Source of the DNA: Enoplosus armatus
Taxonomy: Eukaryota > Chordata > Actinopteri > Centrarchiformes > Enoplosidae
Direction of reading: 5' to 3'
Assembly: GCF_043641665.1 (NCBI RefSeq)
Contig: NC_092190.1
Coordinates: forward strand, 12,150,048 to 12,214,047
DNA: 64,000 bases
Both the position numbers and the translations under genes were made by a program. A model generated the notes under the pieces. The model ran no database searches. It was not told the DNA's origin and saw nothing but the letters and a program-made list of their open reading frames with translations. Below are positions 11,841 through 21,866 of this stretch, in pieces (within the stretch, counting starts at the first letter, position 1; every line of letters begins with the position of its first letter).

Positions 11841-13675
11841 CCCAAGGAGAGATGGCAATCACAGACGGACTCCTCCAAGGCTTCCTTAGTTGGCTACCTG
11901 ACAGCTGGACTGCACTTATTGCTGCTGATCTTTGGCATTAGATTTACTTGAAAAAAGACATAGTGGACATTTTAACAAATTCCATCGTAGTGACATTAGA
12001 AATGCAGCCTTTTCAACTCCACCTCACCCATGTAACAAAACCCACACCCCACTCCCACCCTGATCTCTAGAGTGACAGAGCTCCTCTTCCATCCTTTAGT
12101 GCCAGTGCACAGGCGTTCAGGCGGAATCCACACCACTCTCTCACCTGGCATGACTATCCGCACAAAGCGTGCTGCTTGCTGGCCCCCTGGCATGAAGAGC
12201 CCTCTCTGCAGGGCTCTGCATGGCTACGAAAGCTATGAATATACCGCATAAAAAACATACAAAGAGAAAAAAAAAACGGAATTATCTAATGCAGGAGAAA
12301 GCCTCGTTAAAAACCAAACCCAGTGGAAAGCCGGTTAAAGCTCCTACAGTTCACGTTTGTACATGATTAAGGAAGCTGCATGTGTGGACCCATGAGGGCA
12401 GTGCAGACCACGTAGTGAATGCACACGCACAAAATTGTACATAAATAAGAAGTTCAGGTTTGGAATTAACAGCATATTTTACAAGGACATCAATTGCTTT
12501 TGTTTTTTTTTATCTTAGCATGTTGTATAGCGGGTGTTTTTGGCAATGTTATTGAAAACAAAACTGCAATAGTGATTGGGGCCAAAATTGTAATCGCACG
12601 CTGCACAGCCTCCTGCAATTGTCCGGACGGGAGGTCAAAGGTTAGAATCACGACAGCAGTCCGAGCAGCTGTGGTGTCGAGGAGAAGCTTGTCGGTTCTA
12701 GAGGGATTCAGACTGATGTCACGTCAGATTAACGTCTCAAGATTTCCCCGTCCCCCTCCTTCCCCCGAAGTATCTTCAACAGTGACTCAAAAGCCAAAGA
12801 ACCAATCACATGAACATATGGATGTTGTTGCACACAGAGCACTTTCCCCTCTGTCTGCAGCCAGTGGTGCCTCTCCTACTGCTGAAGGCATGAAGTCTGT
12901 CCATGCAGGCGCTCACCTGTCCAGCCAGGTCTCACGTAACAGTCCTCATCAACACCCACTATACTGGCTTAACCTTTTGCTCTCATAAACTCTTAGTAGA
13001 AATCAAGTTCAGATCTACTGGAAACGCTGCATGCAATCACTATAGTGGGCTTATAATTCTATATGGGAGTCCCCAAAATCTGCAAGAAAAATATGCTACA
13101 AAAGATAGGTGCATGTCAACAACGAAAACATTTAACTTTTATTTACTATGCAAAGAGAGATATTGCACAAAAAGTATGGGTAATAATGATATCAATGTAG
13201 ACATGGAATTACAAAAACCTCTGCTAATCAGCTAATCTTTTGTATTTGGCCACTCCCACGTCTCGTTTCACTTCGCTTCGACATACTCAAACTATGAATG
13301 GACAAATAAATAAAAAAAAATTAAAATAACTGAAGTAATATTTCCAATGAAAAAGCGAGAGAGCACCCTTTTACATTTGTGGAACTGAAAATCATTTTTG
13401 TGTGTTTTTCATCCGATCTGATATTTTTAATCACACACATGCACACACACACACACGAACACAAACACACTGTATGGTGCCTGTGCATATTGAGGCCTGA
13501 ACAGTTTCCTTGTGCAGGGCTATTATTTCCAGTCCAGCTGATAGTTGGTGTGTTCCAGGTGCTGCCATAGCACTGGCATCGTTGTAATCCTCCATGTTAA
13601 CTCATCGTCTGGTGTCCCTCTCTCACTGCATCATGTACAGTTGGACCGATGAATAAAGTACTGACAAATTTTATC
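11841..13675 (+). other. adam23: adam23 3' UTR with poly(A) signal
   Basis: Sequence from the stop codon to about 20 nt beyond the AATAAA at 13652-13657. That hexamer is followed by a GT-rich stretch (gcgtttcctgtgttc), as expected of a cleavage site. The region has no splice-supported coding exon. The reading frame at 12494-12988 is open but has no recognisable domain and is taken as chance. Earlier cleavage sites are possible; the UTR end is inferred. Confidence 0.55.
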
Positions 13676-13914
13676 TGAGCGTTTCCTGTGTTCTCCTGGA
13701 GCATCACTGCAATATGAGCTTTAATATTCAAACATAAGGTTACATCTTAACTTTATGAATGAGTGTAGACAACACCACTGCTGATATTACTGCACTTCAC
13801 ATTGGTCAAGGTCTTAAGGTAATTACTTGGAAGCCTTAACAATTCAATTTTCACAAATAGATATTTTATAAAGCACAGAAAATTTAATGAACTAATTTCA
13901 ATGTATTAGATGAT

Positions 13915-14345
13915 GTACTGCTTTAGGAAATAGTTTGACATTTGGGGATATATGCTAATTTACTCTCTTGCTGAGAGTTAGATGAGAAGATTGATACCAC
14001 TCTCATATTTGTCCATTAAATATGAAGTTACAGCCGGTTACACGGTTAGCTTAGCTTAGCTCAGTCATGACAAGACTCCAGAAGGTCACTGCAAAAAATT
14101 GTTTGGCACATAACCCCCTGGTAGAACCACAAATTTAAATTTTTACACTTAAGTTTTTGTGCTGTTTAAACAAGATGTAAAGTTAATTAAAGCTTTAAAG
14201 GTTACCTTTGTACAGAGCCAGGCTAGCCGTTTCAAAGCTAATGGTCAGCCCACTGGCTCCTGGCTGTTACGTTGAGGATGAGTGGACAGCGTGAAATTGA
14301 GTGATATTGATCTTCTCACTTAACTCTCAACAAAAAAGCAAATTG
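13915..14345. repeat. Interspersed repeat of common teleost type
   Basis: Carries 'ggaaatagtttgacattt', 'gagagttagatgagaagat' and 'ggttagcttagcttagct', and then 'tacagagccaggctagc', in the order of a repeat I recognise from many fish genomes. It is degenerate and non-coding; edges are approximate. Confidence 0.6.
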
Positions 14346-15639
14346 GAAAATTCACTACTAAAATTTACTACAGGATGTTTATACGGGAAAAGATTGCTAA
14401 AGCCAAAAGATTATCTATAAATAAAAATAATCCACACTGAACTAGGCACTTTTTGCCTTTCTTTTCCTCATAAAAAGTCATTATAATATATTCTTATAGA
14501 ACTTTATTAAGTGGTATTACTCACCCTTTGTAGTGACTGAATTGCACATTGTGTTGTATCTCCGATAGTACCATTATTCTACAGGGACTTGTGTGTTTTT
14601 TGTTACTACTGAATTTTATTTTTTGTCTTCTCAGTGTGGCTTTACAACTTTAAAACATACTCTAAATATGTTAATAAGGTTCAATTTGTATCTTTTCCAT
14701 AAGGGATGAAGGATTAAAGCCTGTTCTGCTGGGGCTCCTACAGTTACTGTGTTAACCTATGATGTCTTTTGTTCTGATGGACCTTAAATTAATTAATTCA
14801 ACACTTGAAATGTGGAGTTAAATTCTGTGTGCGGAGGTGATATGTTGCTCTACAAAACTGAAGGAAGTGATGGCAACCTGTAACTTTGATTATAGCTAAC
14901 TTTTATTTATACGACAAATAAATATTAGAAAAGAAATAACTTTTGAATGTGGGCTTGTATACAAAAATATTTAAAAAGCAGAAATTCTTATTTGCACATA
15001 AATCAAATTATGATATTGAAGAGGTTCTTAGATGTTATAACCGATACCCCCACCCAACGCGGATATTACATTGAGTGACAGCTGTTCTACGACCTAACAC
15101 TAAGGTTTTCGAACGGACCCCCAAAATCTACACGCAAGACCGTCTCAGTCTGCTTAGGGAGTCTAGTCACGTTTCCAGAATACCACGTCTCTCGGGCCTA
15201 TATAGTCGACTCCGTGCCGACGACCGGATATTAGCAAGAATATCTGTGTGTGGTAGGTATTTGGAGATTGGTGGTACTCCAGTAAGACCCTGAAGGAAAA
15301 AATCAATACTGAGGTGGTCCACTCTGACGGTTTGAGGACACTCGCCTGGTTTTACACTGGGCCGCGTCGAAGACCCTAATCCCTAATTTATAATTTAGAG
15401 ATAAATTTAAGAAATCCCACCCTGTGTCCCAAATATTCAGAGAACTTTAACCTCAACACCAATTTTAACACAACAGCGGCAAAACATCAGACAACTAAAC
15501 TGAACCTATTCAACATGTCCTTCCATGTTGTACATCATAATATATACATAGCAGCTTTCATTAGAATTCACCAATCAAAGTCAAATTATTATCTACTGTC
15601 GGCATATCTCAAGGAGAGGAGTCTTCTTACCTGAGGGTG

Positions 15640-16300
15640 GCTACTTAGATGATCTCAGAGAGGAGCAACACAGGATTTTGGTTGGAATGTACAAAATACA
15701 ACCCAGTTTTATTGGAGTTTTATCAAAAGAGTAAATTAATACAAAATGTTTAAAAAGAAGAAAATATAAAACTTAAAGGAACAAAAGCAATTAAGCAAAA
15801 ACCAAGTAACAAAGTCTCACAAACAAACAAGAACCCCAAGGGACCAAAAAAGGCAACCAAAGAGAAGAGCACCGAGCCTTTGTTCTGCTCTTCCTTTTAT
15901 AACCCTTGCCCTGTTCTCGGGGGTCGGAGATCCATAAAAACATCTTAGCTATTGGGTAACAACATGTGAGACCACAAAGTAAATTTTCCATGCCTAAGCA
16001 TGCTTCAACTTCCGTGTTTTGCGAGGCGCCTGCAGGCACCGAAGCTGCAGCGCGTATGTGTTTTTTCACTGCAAGCACAGGGTGTCTGGCAGATGCAGAA
16101 ACCACAGGCGTGTTATTGTACCTTTAACTGTCGTCTTAGCAGTTGCATAAAGGCATAGAGTCTGGCTCCGTATTGGGGAAACAGGTCACCTAAAGTACAT
16201 CTTGTTGACAACTTGAACTTGACTTGAACTGTTAACTTAATTTGAACTGTTACTTTGAAGAGAGAGGGGGGGGAGGGTATGACTCGGACACAACACAGGT
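15640..16300 (-). mobile_element. Probable LTR fragment (solo or 5' LTR), minus strand
   Basis: Read on the minus strand, the block has promoter-like order: a TATA element (TTATAAAAG, plus positions 15894-15902) and, about 185 nt downstream, a poly(A) signal (AATAAA, 15708-15713). This is the U3-TATA-R-poly(A) arrangement of retroelement LTRs, and base composition differs from the flanks. No gag, pol or env reading frame is seen nearby. Termini and target-site duplications could not be fixed, so the class is unassigned. Confidence 0.35.
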
Positions 16301-17274
16301 GGATTGCTCAACAATAATAATATAATCTATATTTTTTCAAGTTAATCAAGCCACTCCACGGTCTTTCCATGTACCCCCTGGCAACTGCAGAAGTACCCTT
16401 GGTTGGGAAGTAGTGATCTGTATATGACCAGGATGATCAGCTTGTGGAGAAAAAGATCTTTGCAGACCTGTTATAGAAATGTCCCTTCTTCATAGCACTA
16501 AACAATAATTCTCATGTAATAATAATAATTTGTAGCTTCCAGCCACTCTTCCTGTCTAGAAACACCCTAACATTACATTCTGTGTTTCAATATGAATATG
16601 AAAATGGTATTCATTTAAAAGTTATAATTTAGGCCTTGCAGCGGAAATTGTCGTAAAGTCTGCTTATTTGCATCATCAGAAGAACGAATGACTGAGTGAG
16701 AAACCCACCCAGTACATTTAGCATTGGCCTCTCACTGCGAAGGTAATTACATTTGAGATCAGGTATGCATGTGACATTTCAGTAAAAGCCTAGAAACGTA
16801 ACTCGTGCACCACTCTCTGGAACACCATTCATGACTAACCTTGTTGTAATAGAAAGCAGCACCACCCAAGTATCTGAGGACAGATTGCTTATGTTTTCTG
16901 TCAGCTTTTTATCTTGAACTGAAAACTTGTGTCCTGGATATACATTAAGAACAATGTGCCATAGTGTCTTAAAGCTCTGAAGGCAGAGTCTGTAATCCTT
17001 AAAAGAAACACATGTCAATTGAAGGTATGGTCACAAAAATGACATTTGTTCTTCATTTGAGACACACGAAAAAATTTGATTTTCTTAACGCAAAGGAATC
17101 AGAAGCCACCTTTTGGATACCTCAGACTGCAGAAGCCTTAAAGCAGCTTCAGTTGAACTTTGGAAAACATTTTGCATAGAACAAGAACTGTGGTTTCTTC
17201 ACGGCCAGTACGGAGAGGGGGAATGATTAATGCAGCAATTCCATGTTTAATGTACATATGGGCATGTAGATCTG

Positions 17275-17600
17275 AAACAATTAGTCAATTAATCGATAAG
17301 TCAATTAACTGAAAATATTTTTATAATAAATGACTGTTTAAGACATTTTTCAAGCACAAATGCCAAATATTTGGATGCTCCAACTTATGAAAAGTCAGGA
17401 CTTGCTGCTTTTCCTTGTCTTACATTATAGGAAATTGTATATCTTAATAATTTTAGTAATTTTAGGGACTTGTGATCGGCATTTGTCACTATTTTCTCAC
17501 GTTTTATACAACTAATTATCAACTGATTTATTGGGAAAATATCCAGCACTTAAAAAATGAAAATGAAAAGTAAAAATAATCTTTATTTGCAGCCTTATTT
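17275..17600 (+). repeat. MITE-like repeat family A, copy 1
   Basis: Family recognised by 'ttaatcgataagtcaatta', 'tttttcaagcacaaatgcca', 'cttgctgcttttc' and 'actattttctca', with 'ttgcagcc' at the end. Further copies in this window lie near 27,815, 43,230, 45,203, 54,386, 58,757 and possibly 63,185. They are non-coding and all in the same orientation. Confidence 0.6.
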
Positions 17601-18131
17601 TATCATTTCTTTTGTTCTTTAATCAAGTCAACCAATGATATGGTCAGAGTCTAAGCAGCTGGATCCTAATCTGTACAAGGCAGTACTAAGAAATCCCTTT
17701 TCTCAAATGTTCTTATTTTTAAATAGTATGATAGCGAGAGAGAAATACTTTACACAAGAATATTGATCATTTATGAGTTGGAAGAGCCAGTGTCCAGGTT
17801 GATCAGTGTGTTCAGAACAAACCTCAAACTTTCCTTTGTAACACAGGCTCACGAAACTGGAACTATTCCTTATTTAATGATAATAATTTGTACCGTTTCA
17901 AGGGACGATTCAGCAGTCAGTTTTGACAGGAATGCAGCACTGGAAAGATGAATATCCGTGACTGTAATTGACCTGATTCCCTAAACGTGATCAGGAGTCT
18001 CGGGCAATATTGATAATGGCAGCAATATTTTCTTAAAGTTAAGACTTAGGCTACAGATAAAGCCCATAAAAACACATAATAATAAACGTGACAAGCAGTA
18101 GGCTAACACAGCTCGCAAAGGAGGGAGGCAC

Positions 18132-18139
18132 TGACGTCA
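18132..18139. promoter_or_regulatory. Palindromic cAMP-response element (TGACGTCA)
   Basis: Perfect 8-bp CRE about 490 bp upstream of the fam237a start codon and about 70 bp upstream of a possible 5'-UTR splice donor (ggtaagtac, GT at 18212). CREs are common in neuropeptide promoters. Function here is inferred from position only. Confidence 0.35.
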
Positions 18140-18622
18140 ATTAAGACCCAACAGATATTGACAAAAGTCCAAATCAACACTATAGTCTTTTTAGTCGGCC
18201 CAGCTTTAGTGGTAAGTACATTTTTTCATAGCAAAATATTTTAACTGCTCTTTATTTAGGCTACGTTTATTATTATCATTTATATTTGATCCTGTATTCC
18301 GTTTCCTTGTTAATTACAGGCCTAATCGGCATATTTGGATATGCAGAACAGATGATGATGATTATTATCAGCCAGAAATTAAACCTTATAAGACAGACTA
18401 AGATGTAGGTCAGTGTTATATGTTTGCAGGTGTATTCTTCTGAAATACGTTAAGCTTAAATAATCCACAATACCTAAAAAAAACCCACAGTTGTTTTGAG
18501 AGGAATGTGTGTGTGTTAAGGTGTTCACTGAGCTATTAGTTGAATTAGTAATGAGGCTTAATCAATATCCTTACTGATAGATCAATAGTAGAAAGAGCTG
18601 ACCTGTGCTGTGTCCTCTGCAG

Positions 18623-20095
18623 ATGGTCCCAGTGCTCCTGAACATACCTGTGGCCACAGTGTTTGTGCTGAGCTGCATGTGTGCCGTGCCGCCGCAGGGC
18701 CAGAAGCCGGGTCACGAGGACCCCCTGACGGCCCACCGGGCGAACCCGCAGTGCTGGGACTCCTCCTCGGCTCTGCTGCTGGAGATGCGCTCCCCGAGGA
18801 TCGCTGACACGGTGCCCGCCTTCTGGGACCTGATGGTGTTCCTCAGGTCGTCAGACAACAGCAAACACACGGCGCTGTTCTGGGACCTGGCCCGGGTCTT
18901 CTGGGACATCTACCTGGACTGCGTGCTGTCCAGGAGTCACGGCCTGGGGCGGAGACACATCACCGCAGTACACTCCCTCATCACTGACAGTAAGTGTCCA
19001 ACCACACACACATCTTTCAGACAGGAGGAGGGTACTCATGTTAATGTGGGACGACTTATAGCTCATGTATCACTATTATTATTATCATTATTATTAGTAT
19101 TGTTGTTGTTGTTGTTGTTGTTGTTGTTATTGTTTACACGTTTTAGTCACTCAAAGTTAACTGATACTGAGTATCATGCAGGTGTCAGCTAAATGGCCAT
19201 AACCAAGCCCATTTACTCAAATACTGTACTTAAGAACGACTTTTAGGTACTAAGCTACACTTAGATAATAATTTTAGCCTCCTTTATAATTTTGATAGTA
19301 CTTCTGGTGTTGCATCTTAACTTATGTAAAGGATTTGGACACTTTTGTCACCACTGGCAGCGGAGAGAGGACTGGTCTGGTTAGTCAAGAGTAGCTTCAT
19401 TAACACCAAGTCTTTAAAGGCACAATAAGGAATTTTTGGACAAAACATTTTTCGGGGTAAATTGACATACTGTGTGTAACTTAAACGTTTTATTGAACAA
19501 TTTGTGATCCAAAAAGGGAACTCTTTCGACACAGGGTAACACTATCTATGAATGTTTTCTAATTTTATTAAAGGTACTTTAAGTATAGTTCGATGCTAAT
19601 ACTCTTGTGCTTTTACTTGTGTCAGAGTATTTTACTCTAGTATTGCTACTTTTACATACTTACAAGGTCTGAGTTCTTCATCCACCTCTGGTGTAGACAT
19701 GGATTCACTGCAGGTCTTTTTCAGAAATATGAAGAGAAAAACCACAAGCGGTGCATCTAAATGAACCTAAACTTAGAAGGGTGAATCACCCCACAACATA
19801 TTATACGCCTCATCAACCCACAGCAGGACTGGCATCGATTGCACTCCAGTCTTTGTGGCCTTTCAAGAATATGTGTGTATGAGTTTCAGTTCAATTTTGA
19901 ATCAGAGCCAGTGAAATTATAGTGCCTCGTGTTGCTGCTGTATTGTTGGATAGTAACTCAGTACAGTTACTGAGTACTGTTTCACTCTGGTGCATTAAAA
20001 CGTTAGTCACACAAAAGAAGACTGTAGAAGATTTATTTTGTAGAAGATGATGGATGAATAGATAAACATGTCATAAATATTGTACCATGCTCAGC

Positions 20096-20149
<54 letters not shown>

Positions 20150-20272
20150 TTTATAGGGTCCTTCAGATTCAACAGCTCAGGAGCCAACTCCCGGGCGTGG
20201 CTCAGTGTCAGGGTGAGACGCAGAGGACACATCAAGACCCTGAAGACCAAACCCAAATCAAACACACACTAA
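18623..20272 (+). CDS. fam237a: FAM237A, secreted peptide precursor (GPR83-ligand family)
   Basis: Two coding exons, 18623-18989 and 20157-20272 (stop TAA), 483 nt, 160 residues. The ATG follows directly on a splice acceptor (tcctctgcag), so a 5'-UTR exon lies upstream and the upstream in-frame ATG at 18605 is intronic. Seen: hydrophobic signal peptide (about residues 1-22); one Cys in NPQCWDSSS and one in IYLDCVLS, likely a disulfide; the conserved core FWDLMVFLRSSDN...ALFWDLA; and SHGLGRR, where Gly109-Arg110-Arg111 is a dibasic cleavage and amidation site that would leave SHGL-amide. In mammals FAM237A is a GPR83 ligand. The basic C-terminal region after GRR is the expected discarded part. 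It follows adam23 in the same orientation, as in human. A (TG)n tract abuts the exon 2 acceptor. Poly(A) signal AATAAA at 20797-20802. Confidence 0.9.
19072..19133. repeat. ATT/GTT trinucleotide repeat
   Basis: Imperfect (ATT)n passing into (GTT)8 within the fam237a intron. Confidence 0.9.
19209..19690. repeat. Teleost hAT-MITE-like repeat, interrupted
   Basis: Starts with 'tttactcaaatactgtactt' and ends with 'gagttcttcatccacctctg', the ends of a very common fish element, of which a better copy lies at 26,346-26,770. The middle (about 19,320-19,560) does not match that copy and may be a nested insertion. Confidence 0.5.
20104..20147 (+). repeat. (TG)22 tract next to fam237a acceptor
   Basis: Forty-four nt of uninterrupted GT/TG, followed by ccttta and the acceptor tag at 20154-20156. 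In the pre-mRNA this is a UG tract immediately upstream of a 3' splice site. Confidence 0.97.
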
Positions 20273-20820
20273 CACAAATGATTCATAATATTTACAAGCT
20301 GACAGCTTTTATCTATGTTTTCTTCCCCACTGAAAAACGCAGTAGTACGTTTGGCCAACCTTATCATTGATATACTTTATTAGTGATAGGTGTGCTGATA
20401 AAAGGTAATAATGGATGCCATTATTATATTATCTATATCAAGACACCTTGAAGTGTATTATCACTTTATATCACAACCACTGCCCAAACACAAACAGGAA
20501 ATTGTTATCCATTTTTAAAAGTTTATTTGTAGTTTATTTCCTCTTTTCACCCCCAAGTGTTAACAGGCAACATTACATGACAGAACTGTATTGTTACCAT
20601 GGTTACCTGCAGTTTAATACACCTTACACACTGATTCAATGTGGTGTTCAAACATTTGAACTATGTTTGGCGTGCCTTTACATTATATTTTTGCTATCAT
20701 ATGTCCCCATGTGACATGTGCCAATCAAAAGTAATGTTTTTATGTGATGATTCTTGTCAAAATAATTGCAGAGTTACCTGTTTGTTTGTTCATTTTAATA
20801 AATTCATGTATCATGGCTGT
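20273..20820 (+). other. fam237a: fam237a 3' UTR
   Basis: From the stop codon to just past AATAAA at 20797-20802. No coding exon is seen. The UTR end is inferred; a later AATAAA-like motif near 20,953 is possible. Confidence 0.4.
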
Positions 20821-21089
20821 AAGTTGTACATCATTGACTATACAAATACACTATTGGTCTGCAAATTTCTCCCCTTTATTGGCCAAGTATGTGCACACAT
20901 ACAAGGACGTACAGCTAAAAACAAGGACAACAAAGCTGAGCAAAGATGGATACAAATAAAAATAGAACTATTATCTACATATAGATAGGTGAAAAAATGG
21001 GTGTATAATGTAAATATGTATAAAGCAACAATGACCAACAACATACAATGTCTAAATACAAGTCAGGTTTTGTCACACAGGTAGACATC

Positions 21090-21334
21090 CCACGTGATCC
21101 GGTGGGAGTTTCGAGCTCCTGGTTTTCAAGCCGTGAACCCTCTCTCTTTTACTTTCGATTTCTACTTCCTGGTTTTGAAAGGAACTGCGAGGTCTCCGCA
21201 AAGTTCGTGTGCGCGACAAAAAAAAAAAAATCAATCTGTATGTAAAAGTGGTCAACAATCGCCGAGAGTTCAGTATGTCGAAGTGGACAACAAGTTTCCG
21301 TCAGACCTGCTGAAAACTCGTCTCAAACAAACAG
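21090..21334 (+). other. Probable 5'-UTR exon and promoter region of the caspase gene
   Basis: A locally CpG-richer stretch ends at a good donor (acaaacag|gtaaaa, GT at 21335). The next exon begins after tttcag at 21858, eight nt before the start codon. There is no TATA box. The transcription start is not defined, so the left edge is a guess. Confidence 0.4.
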
Positions 21335-21557
21335 GTAAAACAGGCAACTCTGCGCAACACGGTTTCAAAGTTGATACATTTGGTCAAAGTTTTTGGCTGT
21401 TGGATAATGACTGCGGGGAAGCTGTAAGTGATAATAGGACCATATGACGGTTATGTCAGGCTGTTGTAGTTTATGCTAGACACTTATTGTTCATGAGATT
21501 TGTTTTCCTGTAGGCTCTAAAAACGATTTTCTTCTTCCTCCTGTAACTTCTTTACAT

Positions 21558-21560
<3 letters not shown>

Positions 21561-21590
<30 letters not shown>
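21561..21590. repeat. (CT)n microsatellite
   Basis: About 14-15 CT units in the first intron of the caspase gene. Confidence 0.95.
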
Positions 21591-21592
<2 letters not shown>

Positions 21593-21866
21593 TACAAGCA
21601 CACATAAAAATACCAAAACTATAGGCCAAACCAGTTGACACACTGGCTAGCAGGGCGAAAAAGAAAATCATAAAAGTTCCTCCAGAATGCCATCCACTAT
21701 TATTAACATTGTTATCTGTGATCAATTTCACTAAATCAAATTGTGGAAATAAATGAGGAAGCAACAGCTGGGATTATGTGCCACATAGGCCTACTGTTAT
21801 AAACCAGATAAACCAGACATCTGAGTGAATCTATCTTGTATCTTATGTTAGTTTTCAGTACACAAA

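Larger units (their letters stand above)
13676..18130. other. Intergenic spacer between adam23 and fam237a
   Basis: No exon with homology or coherent splicing is seen on either strand. Contents: an interspersed repeat at about 13,915-14,345, a compositionally distinct block at about 15,040-15,400, a minus-strand LTR-like block at about 15,640-16,300, and a MITE-like repeat at about 17,275-17,600. The rest is AT-rich and unremarkable. Confidence 0.6.

Noticed and set aside
12494..12988. Open frame of 164 codons with a hydrophobic N terminus
   Set aside because: It lies in the adam23 3' UTR, has no recognisable family or domain, and the later part has low-complexity Ser/Pro composition typical of chance frames.
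15075..15293. Open frame of 72 codons in a GC-shifted block
   Set aside because: No homology recognised and no splice or promoter context; treated as part of a possible retroelement leader.
18605..18622. Upstream in-frame ATG for fam237a at 18605
   Set aside because: It lies upstream of a strong acceptor (tcctctgcag) ending at 18622, and the signal peptide begins properly at the ATG at 18623.
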